DNA from: Prescottella equi
Lineage (GTDB): Bacteria; Actinomycetota; Actinomycetes; Mycobacteriales; Mycobacteriaceae
NCBI RefSeq assembly: GCF_020171745.1
Contig: NZ_JAIVAH010000018.1
Location: forward strand, 186,001-250,000
Direction of reading: 5' to 3'
DNA length: 64,000 bases
Positions within the stretch are counted from its first letter, which is position 1; each line of letters starts with the position of its first letter. Below are positions 54,637 through 63,448 of this stretch, in pieces. A program made the translations under genes and the position numbers. The notes under the pieces are model-generated. The model was given only the letters and a program-made list of their open reading frames with translations. It had not been told where the DNA came from and did not search any database.

Positions 54637-54822
54637 GGCGAAAGACTACCGGCGACCGGCGACAGTTCGTCGCAGGAGTGACGCCCCACTCGAATCCCAC
54701 CCGGCGGACGGGGAGAGATTTCCGAAACACAGAAGCAACACGGACGCCCCGCCGTCGAAACTGCAGGACGCGATCGTCATTTCTCGCGTGCGGTGACACC
54801 CCGCCGGTGAGGAGAAGTTCAC

Positions 54823-56139
54823 ATGCTCGAGACGATCGATCCCGCGACGACCGCGTGGCTGCTGATCAGCACCGCGCTGGTCCTCCTGATGACGCCCGGC
54901 CTGGCCCTCTTCTACGGCGGCATGGTCCGCTCGAAGGGCGTCCTCAACATGATCATGATGAGTTTCATCTCGATCGCGCTGGTCACGGTGGTGTGGCTGG
55001 TCGCCGGCTACAGCCTGGCCTTCGGCGACGACGTCGGCGGCGGACTCATCGGCGGGCTCGAACACTTCGGCATGGCCGGCATCACCCCGGACACCGCACG
55101 GTCCGGCGTTCCCGAGTTCCTGTTCGCGACGTTCCAGCTGACCTTCGCGATCCTCACCGCGGCGCTGATCAGCGGCGCGATCGCCGACCGCGCCAAGTTC
55201 TCGTCGTGGATGTTCTTCGTCCCGGTGTGGGCGCTGCTGGTGTACGTGCCGGTCGCGCACTGGGTGTGGGGACCGGACGGTTGGATCGCCAAGCTCGGCG
55301 TGCTCGACTACGCGGGCGGCCTGGTCGTCGAGATCGTCTCCGGCGCGTCCGCCCTGGCCCTCGCGCTCGTCCTCGGCCCGCGCATCGGGTTCCGCAACGA
55401 GCCGATGCGCCCGCACAACCTGCCGATGGTTCTGCTCGGCGTCGGCCTGCTGTGGTTCGGCTGGTTCGGCTTCAACGCCGGTTCCGCAATGGCCGCCGAC
55501 GGCACCGCCGCCGCAGTCTTCCTCAACACCCTCGTCGCGGGCTGCACCGGCCTGCTCGGCTGGCTGTTCGTCGAGCAGAAGCGCGACGGCCACCCCACCA
55601 CGTTCGGTGCCGCGTCGGGCGTCGTCGCCGGACTCGTCGCGATCACCCCGTCCTGCGGCTGGGTCGGCATGGTCGGCGCCGCGATCATCGGTGTCGCCGC
55701 CGGCGCCGTCTGCTCGTTCGCGGTGGGCTGGAAGTTCCGCTTCGGCTACGACGACTCCCTCGACGTCGTCGGCGTCCACCTGGTCGGCGGCATCGTCGGC
55801 ACCGTGCTCATCGGTCTGCTCGCGTCGGAGGTCATGACCGGCGGCGTCGAGGGCCTGTTCTACGGCGGCGGGTTCGCCCAGCTCGGCAAGCAGGTGCTCG
55901 CGGTCGCCGTCGTCGGCCTCTACGCCTTCGGCGTCACGTACAGCCTCGGCAAGCTGATCGACCGGGTCGTCGGGTTCCGCATCAGCGCCGAACAGGAGAC
56001 GTCGGGCATCGATCTCGCGCTGCACGCCGAGTCCGCCTACGAGCACGCCGTCCTCGCGCACGGCGCGCCGGCCGGGCCGTTCGGCCGGGAGCACGAGCGG
56101 CCGCGGCCGCGCCCGGAACCGGAGTCCGACGCGGTCTGA
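54823..56139 (+). CDS. amt: Ammonium transporter (Amt family) with Glu at the first twin-His position
   Basis: A 438-residue Amt protein with 11 predicted helices. Family marks: LMTPGLALFYGGMVRSKGVL, GAIADRAKFSSW, WFGWFGFNAGSAMAADG, TPSCGWVGM and DDSLDVVGVHLVGGIVGT. The second twin-His is His319. The first is Glu170 in YAGGLVVEIVSGASALA instead of His in the usual GGTVVHI. This Glu variant occurs in a subset of Amt/Mep proteins. The C-terminal tail is long and Pro/Arg-rich. No glnK or glnD follows, unlike in the common amt operon. The start ATG is preceded by GAGGAGAAG. Confidence 0.95.
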   Translation: MLETIDPATTAWLLISTALVLLMTPGLALFYGGMVRSKGVLNMIMMSFISIALVTVVWLVAGYSLAFGDDVGGGLIGGLEHFGMAGITPDTARSGVPEFLFATFQLTFAILTAALISGAIADRAKFSSWMFFVPVWALLVYVPVAHWVWGPDGWIAKLGVLDYAGGLVVEIVSGASALALALVLGPRIGFRNEPMRPHNLPMVLLGVGLLWFGWFGFNAGSAMAADGTAAAVFLNTLVAGCTGLLGWLFVEQKRDGHPTTFGAASGVVAGLVAITPSCGWVGMVGAAIIGVAAGAVCSFAVGWKFRFGYDDSLDVVGVHLVGGIVGTVLIGLLASEVMTGGVEGLFYGGGFAQLGKQVLAVAVVGLYAFGVTYSLGKLIDRVVGFRISAEQETSGIDLALHAESAYEHAVLAHGAPAGPFGREHERPRPRPEPESDAV

Positions 56140-56341
56140 CCACCCCTTCCAGGGCGCCTGGTATGTGACTCGCGGCGATACGGCGGCGCCCCTTGCGGCA
56201 CAGGCGGGACTTTTGAGCAAGCCAGCAGCCATCTGTCCCGTGACTACACCTTGGCGATCTTCAGCGAAAGCAACTGCGGTCCTCCGCGACTGCCGAGGCG
56301 CGTGCGGTCGAGTTCTGAGGGGAGACCGATACATTGGGCGA

Positions 56342-57778
56342 ATGTCGATGTCCTGGCCGCAGGTACGCGGGTTGAGCTACAGCACGATGGGCCGATCGGT
56401 GCGCGCCGAGATGTGGGCCGGCGGCACCTATGCAGGCAAGGTGTGGTTTCAGCCGCCGACCTCGTGGCGGATCGAGAACGCCGCCGGTGAGGTCACCTAC
56501 ATCGAAAACGCGACTGACGAGTACCGCCGCGACGACGACAGAGTCATGGTGCACGTGGTGAAGTCCCCACATCGGTGGGTGATGATGACCGGCGACATCC
56601 CCTCACTTCTCCTGCAGGCGTATTCGATGTGGCTCCCACGACAGCAGGGTGTTCCCGCGCGATTTGGTGATCCCACCGCACCTCGCCGGGTCGATGTCCG
56701 CGGCCGCACCGGCTGGGAAGTGCAGTTCACCGACCAGCCCGGTAGCACCATCATCTACGTCATCGACGCGGAAACCGGTGTCGCACTGTCCCGATCGACG
56801 TCCGGGACTGTGCTCGAACTCTCGAACCCCGTGATCGACGAGCTCTTCGATCCTGCCTTGTTCGCATGGGCCGGCGCGACAAAGGTCGAGGAAGACCCTC
56901 GAGTCAGCGCAGCTCAGCGCGAGTACGAAGCGAAGATGCAGGCGCTGTCCCAGGTGCCGGCCGCGGAGGTCACCTGGACACCGGGGAAGATCCAGGCCCG
57001 ACCCATCGACGGCGATCCGCGCACCGGATCATTGAATCTGGAGATTATGCCCAGATATCCGGATTTCAACCTGCGGCAATGGGTGACCGAACTCGGCGAG
57101 CCGTCAGGCGAATTGAGCACCCGCACCCCGCTGTTGCACCGCACCACGGTCGGCCCGTGGACCTACGAGATCCGCGGTCACACACCGATCGACCCCGGCG
57201 ACTGCGAACGCATCATCGCCTCGATCCTTCCCGCGGATCTGCCCTCCACCCCGCCCGATCAGATTCGCGCAACAATCGACCGGGAGGCCACCGAACAGGC
57301 CGATGCCGAACTGACCCGGATGCTCGGGGCCGGACGCCGACTCGATGACTACCTCGGCGGCGACGGGGGCGTCTCCCTCCTGATCCGAACAGACTTCAGC
57401 GACGACACGAAGTGGCGTGAAGCCGCCGCGGCCGCAATGGCACCCGGAGAAGGCGAGAACTCGGACTTCTCGGCTTACCTCACCTGCATCGACAATCCCG
57501 AGAACGACGGCCTGTCGATCCCCGACCTGATCGAGCGCATCGGGGACCATCCGCCGTACTACCTCTTCATCGCCGACCACACCACCATCACCGACCCTGA
57601 ACACCCGATCCTTGCCGTCGACACCGGCCCCGAGGACTTCGGCAGCACGCGTGGCCAGACCGTCCGCGTCATCCCGTCTCAGATGTGGTCGATCGAAAAC
57701 AACCTCTCCATCAGCAACATGGACTTCGACGAGTTCGTCGAGTCCGCCGACCAGGACGGCGTCTACCGAGGTTTCTGA
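56342..57778 (+). CDS. Two-part hypothetical protein with C-terminal DUF6924-like domain
   Basis: A 478-residue protein; the start at 56342 (MSMSWPQVRG) is used because the longer frame is non-coding in appearance. Residues 1-175 form a LolA/RseB-like half-barrel pattern (AEMWAGGTYAGKVWFQPPTSW, RVDVRGRTGWEVQF, IIYVIDAETGVALSRST). Residues about 345-478 match a DUF6924-type domain (LLIRTDFSDDTKWREAA, PYYLFIADHTTITD, QTVRVIPSQMWSIENNLSIS and a Glu/Asp-rich end). No signal peptide is seen, which is odd for the LolA-like part. The function is unknown; the domain set is widely distributed in actinobacteria but uncharacterised to my knowledge. Confidence 0.75.
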   Translation: MSMSWPQVRGLSYSTMGRSVRAEMWAGGTYAGKVWFQPPTSWRIENAAGEVTYIENATDEYRRDDDRVMVHVVKSPHRWVMMTGDIPSLLLQAYSMWLPRQQGVPARFGDPTAPRRVDVRGRTGWEVQFTDQPGSTIIYVIDAETGVALSRSTSGTVLELSNPVIDELFDPALFAWAGATKVEEDPRVSAAQREYEAKMQALSQVPAAEVTWTPGKIQARPIDGDPRTGSLNLEIMPRYPDFNLRQWVTELGEPSGELSTRTPLLHRTTVGPWTYEIRGHTPIDPGDCERIIASILPADLPSTPPDQIRATIDREATEQADAELTRMLGAGRRLDDYLGGDGGVSLLIRTDFSDDTKWREAAAAAMAPGEGENSDFSAYLTCIDNPENDGLSIPDLIERIGDHPPYYLFIADHTTITDPEHPILAVDTGPEDFGSTRGQTVRVIPSQMWSIENNLSISNMDFDEFVESADQDGVYRGF

Positions 57779-57819
57779 CCGAGGCCCATCTGCGTGCACG
57801 CCCCGGTGAGTGCCTTCAC

Positions 57820-58689
57820 CTACCTCGTCACGGCATGCCGTTCGGTCAGCTCGGGGAGCCTACCCACTGGCTTATGGAGGCGCTGTCGCATGGCTTCGTA
57901 GAGCACGATGGACGCCGCGTTGGCGGCGTTGAGGGAGCTGGCCGAGCCTGTCATGGGGATGCGTATCAGTCGGTCAACGTCATCACGCCATCCCGCGCTC
58001 AGGCCAGTCGTCTCATTTCCGACGACGAGCAGCGTCGGCAATGTCAGGTCGACGTCGTAGACGTCGGCGTCGCCGTTCTCGTCCGTTCCGACCATCTGGA
58101 TGGGAAGGCCTTCGGCGCGATGGGACTCGACCCAATCCCGGACGTCTGCTGGTGACGAGACTCGGACTGTCGGTACGGCGAACAGCGATCCCGTGCTCGC
58201 CCGCACGGCGGCACCGTCGTACGGATCGGCCGCGTGCCCGGTCACGATGACACCTGCCGCACCGAACGAGTCTGCGGATCGGATGACCGAGCCGAGGTTG
58301 CCGGGACTAGTGGGCCGGTCGAAGGCAATACCGAGGAAGTCTTGTGCAACAGGGATGCGCCCCAGGTCGTCCCCGGGAAGGGACATCACTGCGAGGAGTT
58401 CTGGGGCGTCATCTGTCTTCTCGCCGAGTTCCGCGATCAGCTCGCGGGAGAGGGCGAAGCGCTCACCTCCAGCAATCTCCAGCACGTTCCGCGCCCACTC
58501 GGACAGTCGGCGATCTGGATCGAAGAGGATGGCCTCGACGGCCCATCCTCGGTCGAGCGCAATCGTGATGGGCCGCACCCCCTGTACGACGAACGCGCGC
58601 AAGCGCTGCCGCTTGTTGCGGTTCGACAGAAGCGAATGCCATTGCTGGAAACGGGCGTTACGCGTGGTGATCTTGAGGACCGGCGACAT
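57820..58689 (-). CDS. TrmH/SpoU-family RNA 2'-O-ribose methyltransferase
   Basis: A 289-residue SPOUT methyltransferase. A substrate-binding N-domain (about 1-110; RAFVVQGVRPITIALDRG) is followed by the knotted domain with motif 1 DRPTSPGNLGSVIRSADSFG, motif 2 LLVVGNETTGLS and motif 3 IPMTGSASSLNAANAASIVL, the SAM-binding knot with the conserved Asn and Arg. It would methylate a ribose in rRNA or tRNA; target not determined. It is on the minus strand with a 41-bp gap to the convergent DUF6924-type gene and marks the edge of the intact region. Confidence 0.93.
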   Translation of the reverse strand: MSPVLKITTRNARFQQWHSLLSNRNKRQRLRAFVVQGVRPITIALDRGWAVEAILFDPDRRLSEWARNVLEIAGGERFALSRELIAELGEKTDDAPELLAVMSLPGDDLGRIPVAQDFLGIAFDRPTSPGNLGSVIRSADSFGAAGVIVTGHAADPYDGAAVRASTGSLFAVPTVRVSSPADVRDWVESHRAEGLPIQMVGTDENGDADVYDVDLTLPTLLVVGNETTGLSAGWRDDVDRLIRIPMTGSASSLNAANAASIVLYEAMRQRLHKPVGRLPELTERHAVTR

Positions 58690-58897
58690 GCCGACACCTT
58701 ATGAGCAGCCGCGCTGCATTGCAGCTCAGTTTCTTCGTTGCTTGACCGACGCAACAACCAGCGTCCACCCACAATCACCGATCCCACTCGCCACGGCCAA
58801 TAGCTGAAGAGGCGGTGTCTGTCTTGCGTCAAGAAGGTGGCAGAGGTTGCGGGAGGGCGATGAATGCGCGGGGAGTAGATCAGATTTCGGCTGGAGG

Positions 58898-59155
58898 CTA
58901 GCTGAATGCTGTGACGGAGGAGACCAGCGCGGCGACGATCAGGAGTGACAGCACGGATGATTCGTAGCGATCCTGGTTGAGGGTGTGGAAGATCTTTGTG
59001 CCGAGGACGAATCCGAGTACCAACGCGACGAGCAACCACTCGGTGCCGGGCAGGGGGCTCCACGCCGATGACACGAGTAGCGCCGCCACGCTCAGGGGCA
59101 GCCGCGCCAATGGGATGGGGCCGATCGAGACGTACTGGTCCGACGGGACCGTCAC
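58898..59155 (-). CDS. Small membrane protein (hypothetical)
   Basis: An 85-residue frame starting at GTG, with two or three hydrophobic helices (LPLSVAALLVSSAW, EWLLVALVLGFVLGTKIF, VLSLLIVAALVSSV). The hydrophobic pattern with charged loops looks coding, but the first 15 residues overlap the 3' part of the CoiA-like pseudogene. It could be a real small gene whose start lies further in, or a remnant. No family recognised. Confidence 0.4.
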   Translation of the reverse strand: MTVPSDQYVSIGPIPLARLPLSVAALLVSSAWSPLPGTEWLLVALVLGFVLGTKIFHTLNQDRYESSVLSLLIVAALVSSVTAFS

Positions 59156-59981
59156 CGGGTACTCGGACTACTGCCAGGCGCAACACGACGCGGCTCTCGC
59201 CGCCGAGGTGCACATGGCCGACGAAGGCCGACAATGCCAGCAAGCCGACTGGGCGCCCCCAGGTGCCGTGGCCAGGGCACGGGCCCTCGTCCCTGCCGTA
59301 GTAGCCGTGCTGGGCCCAGATGCTGCACGCGCCGCGCGGCTCGCACCATTCCGGCACGAAGGCCCCTAGCCCGTCGATCACGATCGGGGATGTCCCACGA
59401 TTCGAGTTGCCCGACGTTGCCTCCTCGGTCACGACGTCCCCCCGGTTTGATCCGAATACTCGGGACATGCCCGAGGAAGGGCCGGTCCTTATCGGTCACC
59501 CAGCACACCGTGACGCCGTCGGCCGCCATCGCCGCGGTGCGGGCTGCGAGATCCTGGGCCGTCGAGACGGCGAGCTGCGCTTCCCAGGCCATCCGCCGGT
59601 CGCCGTCGGGACTGGTCGCCAAGACGTCGGCGCGCCAGCCGTTGCCAGGAACCTCCAACTCGGCATGCCAGCCTGCGGCTCGGCTTGCCGAGGCAAGCTC
59701 GATCTTGAGAAGGCGGTGCGCCAAACTTTCCCCGGCTAGGCCACACCAGGGGGCACCGGGGTCGTGGGCGAAGAACCGCATCCCGGACCGGGACACTTTC
59801 GCGTGCAGACCATGTCCACATTCACGACACGTCAGCGGCGGCCGAGTACGTGCCTTGTGCAGATCAGCCCACCGGAGCTCGACGCTGCCTTCGTGCCGAG
59901 CAGGTTGGCTTGATTCCCCTTCGAGCCGTCAAGGGTGAGATCGACAAGCCCGGCTGCGGGATGGACAGCTGTCAACGGCAC
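59150..59981 (-). pseudogene. CoiA-like competence/nuclease family gene, broken by frameshifts
   Basis: Pieces of one protein occur in successive minus-strand frames. The GTG at 59981 gives VPLTAVHPAAGLVDLTLDG. Near 59925 the frame changes to ESSQPARHEG, leading into SVELRWADLHKARTRPP, a CxxC site (TCRECGHGLHAKVS), then SRSGMRFFAHDPGAP and GNGWRADVLATSPDGDRRMA with WEAQLAVSTAQDLAARTAAM, the CoiA-like nuclease core. Near 59450 it shifts again to DVVTEEATSGNSNRG and GLGAFVPEWCEPRGACSIWA. The left limit is approximate. With two frame breaks the gene is probably dead. CoiA-family proteins are linked to DNA uptake processing in firmicutes; the actinobacterial role is unknown. Confidence 0.55.
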
Positions 59982-60165
59982 TGCTCTAGCCTGCCGCGCC
60001 GATGCCCGCGCTGTCCGGAAAACGCCTCGGCAGCTTTCTACGCGGCGATGCCGACTCTGTGAGCCGCCCGCGGCGGATCCTGGCAAGCCGCCATGCGTTG
60101 GCCATCTTTAGCAAGTGCACTCGCGCAAGCACAATCACGCCACCCAACCAGCGTTCTCGACGGTG

Positions 60166-60410
60166 ATGGCCATGCACCTCGGCGAAGACCTGGCTGTCCG
60201 ACTCGACACCCTCGCGCGGTGGGTCGTCGCGCGGGTGAGTTGATCCGGATCGCAGTCGATCGGTTCCTCGTCGAGATAGGGGAGTTTCGCCTGGCCGGCG
60301 CACCGTTCGACCTCGAACCGCCGTCAAAGATATTCAACGGCGAAGCGAGCCGCGACCGCCGGATCCGGCGCCGCCAGCGTCTGGAAGCTGCACGCCGCGA
60401 GGCGAACTGA
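60166..60410 (+). pseudogene. Ribbon-helix-helix (CopG-like) gene, frameshifted
   Basis: The first frame gives MAMHLGEDLAVRLDTLAR, then stops within eight codons (VVARVS). The neighbouring frame continues the fold as GRRAGELIRIAVDRFLVEIG and a basic tail. Together they read like one CopG/Arc-type DNA-binding protein (beta strand, LDTLAR helix, ELIRIAVDRFL helix) broken near 60225. Such proteins are often antitoxins; no toxin gene is recognised beside it. Confidence 0.5.
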
Positions 60411-60430
60411 CCTCGTGTGACAATCCCGGG

Positions 60431-60643
60431 ATGACCACGACAGCACGCCGAACCCTCGCCGGCCTCGCGGCCGTGGCCATCATCCTCATCGCCGGTGGGC
60501 TCCTCTTCGACCGCCACGAGACCCAGGCCTACTCCGAGTGGGCCGTCCTAGTCCCGTCCGCCGGCTACCCAGCAGGGCGACATGCCAGTGATTTGCCTCA
60601 CAACTGGATCGTCCGAGTGATTTCGGTTCCGGCGGCGTGGTGA
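60431..60643 (+). CDS. Short hypothetical protein with N-terminal membrane segment
   Basis: A 70-residue frame: TTTARRTLAGLAAVAIILIAG forms a signal-anchor helix (quoted from residue 2 to 22 in parts: TTTARRTLAG and LAAVAIILIAG), followed by a soluble stretch (FDRHETQAYSEWAVLVPSAG) that looks coding and then a less convincing end. It may be the 5' part of a truncated gene. No family recognised. Confidence 0.35.
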   Translation: MTTTARRTLAGLAAVAIILIAGGLLFDRHETQAYSEWAVLVPSAGYPAGRHASDLPHNWIVRVISVPAAW

Positions 60644-60692
60644 TGTCAGCCGCGCCGCCGATTCGCGGCGGCGGGGATAGGAGGATTCTCAG

Positions 60693-61007
60693 ATGGGGAC
60701 CATGAAGACGACATTGAAGATCGCTGCTACGGCGGCGGGCGTGTGTGCTGCACTGGCGCTCGGCTCCGGCACTTCTTCGGCGTTCACGGTGCAGCCCGTT
60801 CCGGGCGGCACTCAGATCGAGGTCAATCACGGTGAGGCTGTGCTGCTCTCGCAGGTCCGCATCGTGGGCCCGCTGCTGCCTCCCCTGTTCGGGTATGTGG
60901 CCCAGCAGTACATCGATCAGGCCGCGCGTGGGAATGGTGTCGCCGGGGTGACGATCTACGGTCCGCTGCAGAATCCAGATGTGGTGCAGTTCTACCACTA
61001 CAACTAG
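60693..61007 (+). CDS. Small secreted protein of unknown function
   Basis: A 104-residue protein with a clear AGGAGG site 9 bp before the ATG and a signal peptide (TTLKIAATAAGVCAALALG, cleavage likely after SSA near residue 30). The mature 74 residues contain GGTQIEVNHGEAVLLSQVRI and end in a Tyr-rich tail (VVQFYHYN). No cysteines in the mature part. It resembles short secreted proteins of mycobacteria and rhodococci in layout only. A 16-bp hairpin follows. Confidence 0.65.
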   Translation: MGTMKTTLKIAATAAGVCAALALGSGTSSAFTVQPVPGGTQIEVNHGEAVLLSQVRIVGPLLPPLFGYVAQQYIDQAARGNGVAGVTIYGPLQNPDVVQFYHYN

Positions 61008-61058
61008 CTGGCGATCGTCGTACAGGACAGCGGGTTGGAACCGCGCTCGGAGAAGAAC

Positions 61059-61099
61059 CCCGGACATCCACATCAGTACGACCGATGTGGATGTCCGGG
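61059..61099 (+). terminator. Hairpin after the small secreted protein gene
   Basis: A 16-bp perfect stem (61059-61074 with 61084-61099) and a 9-nt loop, 52 bp past the stop; it lacks a T tract. It probably ends the 60693 transcript. Confidence 0.6.
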
Positions 61100-61502
61100 C
61101 TGTCACGGAGCGTTTCGCGGCCGCGACGCGCGGGTTCCGCAGCCCGGCGGCCCCCTCCGTTGACGAGATCGATCCCCCGACGTGTAGCAGGACGTCCAGG
61201 TCGTAGGAGAAGCGGAGCCCACCCAGTCGGCGCCTCGTGCGGGTCACTGCGGCAATCCCCTCACCGGGCACGTCCGGGCCGCCGAGTTTAGGGCGGCTGA
61301 CTCCGCGACGGCTTGCATGAGCGCCGTCTGCATCCCGCGCGCTGACCGCGTGATGCGAGGGAACTCGATGTGGCTCATGCCCTTACGTAACGGCGGGCAA
61401 CGCACCAGGAACCATGTGGTCGGATGCGCCAGCTCCACACGGCCCGCAGCATGCTTTGTCGTTTCGCCACGCCGGTCGGGTGGGCCGCGCACAATCTGGG
61501 AT
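61100..61502. other. Stretch without a recognisable gene
   Basis: About 400 bp between the hairpin and the ligase remnant. Open frames exist on both strands (for example minus-strand 61244-61717) but none shows family motifs, a ribosome site or convincing composition. I see no operator, repeat or RNA gene in it. Confidence 0.5.
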
Positions 61503-62060
61503 ATGAGTGCCGCGAAGGCTCCCCCGTCGCCGATGCTGGCCACGCTCGGCGAGTCACCGGCCGGTGAGGGGTGGGCGTTCGAGATGAAGTGGGACGGACA
61601 GCGCGCCGTCACCGAAGATCGCGGCGGTACGTCCGGTTGTTCAGCCGCAACGGCAACGACATCACCGGCGCGTTCCCGGAACTCACCACCCCGATCGCAG
61701 ACGCCGCCAACAGCCACGACGTGATCCTCGACAGTGAGGTCGTCGCCCTAGACGCGAAAGGCCGGCCATCGTTCAGCCGGTTGCAGCGCCGAATGCACGT
61801 GCTGCGGCCGACGATGCAGCTGCGCAAAGACTTTCCTGTCACCTACTCCGTTTTCGACCTCCTTGCCCTCGACGGTGAATCGACGACCGGCCTGCCATCT
61901 CTCGAGCGACGTGCGCTGCTCGACGGCCTCGCGTTGACGGGGCGGGAGGTGCAGGTGCCGCCGTTCTGGACCGGTGTCGACGGCGACCGGATGCTCGCGC
62001 TGGCCCGCGAGCACCACCTCGAGGGTGTGGTCGCGAAACGCCACAGACTCTCGCGGCAAG
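61503..62060 (+). pseudogene. ATP-dependent DNA ligase fragment (LigC/LigD ligase-domain type), frameshifted and truncated
   Basis: The ATG at 61503 gives SAAKAPPSPMLATLGESPAG and WAFEMKWDGQRAV, with the KWDG nucleotidyl-transfer lysine of ATP-dependent ligases. The frame is lost near 61620, and the next frame continues RRYVRLFSRNGNDITGAFPE, VILDSEVVALDAKGRPSFSR, TYSVFDLLALDGE and HHLEGVVAKR. After that (near 62045) homology ends; the OB-fold domain is missing and unrelated sequence follows. One frameshift plus a 3' truncation mean it is not functional. Such ligases usually work in non-homologous end joining with Ku, which is not in the window. Confidence 0.7.
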
Positions 62061-62109
62061 CATCGAGTCGGCAGCACGCCGCCGACCGGGAATCGCCAGC
62101 ATGGATCTC

Positions 62110-62437
62110 GCCCGGGTGCTTGGTGTCCCGGGCGACGATCGCCATCTGCGGTGACTCCCCCGTGAACTCGCTTGGCTTGGATTCGTAAGCGAAACCATCC
62201 GAGATTTCGAGACCCCACCCACCATTCCCAGTCCGCGCCAGTCGACTTCTCCTCATACTGGTTGAAGCGCTTGACTGCGAGCTGAGGGTGCGCCCGCATG
62301 AGACTGAATAGAAGTTCTTCGGTGATCGAGTCCTCGCGGAACTTGAGCTTCGCGCGGTCGCCGAGCTTAATTCGATCCCACGTTTCGATGGACATTCGAT
62401 CCATGCCTCGAATGAGTGAGCGGAGTTCCAGCGGCAT
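62110..62437 (-). pseudogene. DUF6615-like gene fragment
   Basis: The N-terminal about 100 residues are protein-like: SLIRGMDRMSIETWDRIKLG, REDSITEELLFSLMRAHPQL, NQYEEKSTGADWEWWVGSRN and WFRLRIQAKRV. The GADWEWW and LRIQAK blocks match the DUF6615 pattern as I remember it. Beyond this the frame runs antisense to the ligase remnant and loses resemblance, so the gene appears cut at about 62110-62160. Function of the family is unknown. Confidence 0.55.
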
Positions 62438-62509
62438 CCGGTCACTATCGCAGGTGCCGTACCCCCACAGTGCAATTAGTTAAGGACCCCGAGGATCCAT
62501 GGCCAGTTC

Positions 62510-62896
62510 TCAGGGGAGTAGTGATTCCTCGTTGCCTGAGCAGGACCCGCGCAGGTACGAATCCCAGGTGTCAACCGTCGGATCGCACTCGACCATCAGC
62601 GTGTTTTGTGAACGCGTGGCCGGATTCCAGATCCCGATCACCGAGCGCGGGCCACGCTTGTTCACCGCGAACACCCACTCCTCCTCGCCCGGTAGCGCGT
62701 CGTTGATCTGGTCGGTGAGGTTGTCGATCACGTTGAAGTGCCCCTCGGCGAGATCCTCGAACGAGATGTAGTTAGCCGTGGGGCCCGACTCAATCGTGAC
62801 GGCGGACGCGGTGGTGGCGGATGCCAGCCCGATTCCGGCCACGGCGAAGGCGGAGGCCGACAGAACGGTGACAGTGCGGAGTGGGAAGCGGATCAT
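62510..62896 (-). CDS. Small secreted protein of unknown function
   Basis: A 128-residue exported protein. The start at 62896 (MIRFPLRTVT) follows a GGAAGGA site; the longer frame upstream is not used. Signal peptide to about residue 32 (SAFAVAGIGLASATTASA). The mature part has EDLAEGHFNVIDNLTDQI and IGIWNPATRSQNTLMVE and two Cys (VECDP and GSCSG) that may form a disulphide. No family recognised. It is one of the few intact frames in this broken region. Confidence 0.6.
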   Translation of the reverse strand: MIRFPLRTVTVLSASAFAVAGIGLASATTASAVTIESGPTANYISFEDLAEGHFNVIDNLTDQINDALPGEEEWVFAVNKRGPRSVIGIWNPATRSQNTLMVECDPTVDTWDSYLRGSCSGNEESLLP

Positions 62897-63073
62897 GAGG
62901 TCCTTCCAGACGGCGGTGACCATCACCGACAATGAGAAAAATCTATAGCAGCGAAACATTTCTACACCGAGACGTTATCCGGATTGCTCGCATTTGAGGA
63001 ACTGATCGCGGAAGCGGCCGTTGAAGGACTCTCACCGACCGTTCTGCCGGGGCGATCCTGGGTAGGCCATCGG

Positions 63074-63331
63074 TCAGTCCGATTCGATGAGGAGCCGCTC
63101 GCGGTCGTACTGGACGGATCGCTCGATGGCCGTCCGCGCCGCGTCCTCCGATCCCCAGACGTACGACAGGAACGCAGAGCTCAGGCTCCGACGTTCCGCG
63201 GCGCGCTCGTCTCGCACTGTCGCGTATTCCATGTACGGCCGGCGGGCGTTCTGGTTCACGGTCCGTTTGCTCATCCCGAGCAGCTTCGCTGTCTCGGACT
63301 GGCTGAGGCCACTCAGGAGGGCGTCCTTCAC
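63074..63331 (-). CDS. Small helix-turn-helix protein
   Basis: An 85-residue frame starting at GTG, with a helix-turn-helix (LLSGLSQSETAKLLGMSKRT, then VNQNARRPYMEYATVRDE). In-frame residues upstream (RFLEENVVGPALV) run back to a stop at about 63375, so the start could be earlier only by non-standard codons. It could be a small regulator or the N-terminal part of a lost recombinase/transposase. A 35-bp hairpin lies about 120 bp upstream and is a possible target. Confidence 0.5.
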   Translation of the reverse strand: MKDALLSGLSQSETAKLLGMSKRTVNQNARRPYMEYATVRDERAAERRSLSSAFLSYVWGSEDAARTAIERSVQYDRERLLIESD

Positions 63332-63448
63332 GAGTGCCGGCCCGACGACGTTCTCCTCGAGGAAGCGCAGATGCTAGACGAGCTGTCGGGCATCGTGGCG
63401 GCGCTGTGCGAGGTCGGTTCGGTTCGAGGCTTCAGCGTTCGTGCCGTC

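Noticed and set aside
54713-54765. GlnR-type GAAAC elements upstream of the ammonium transporter
   Set aside because: Two GAAAC cores occur, but the paired GTNAC half-sites at the required spacing do not.
54637-54822. Possible 4.5S/SRP RNA gene beside dnaX, as recalled in mycobacteria
   Set aside because: The conserved SRP RNA apical motif is not present in this gap or nearby.
61244-61717. Minus-strand 157-residue frame opposite the ligase start
   Set aside because: Part of it is antisense to the conserved KWDG ligase segment and the remainder has no recognisable family.
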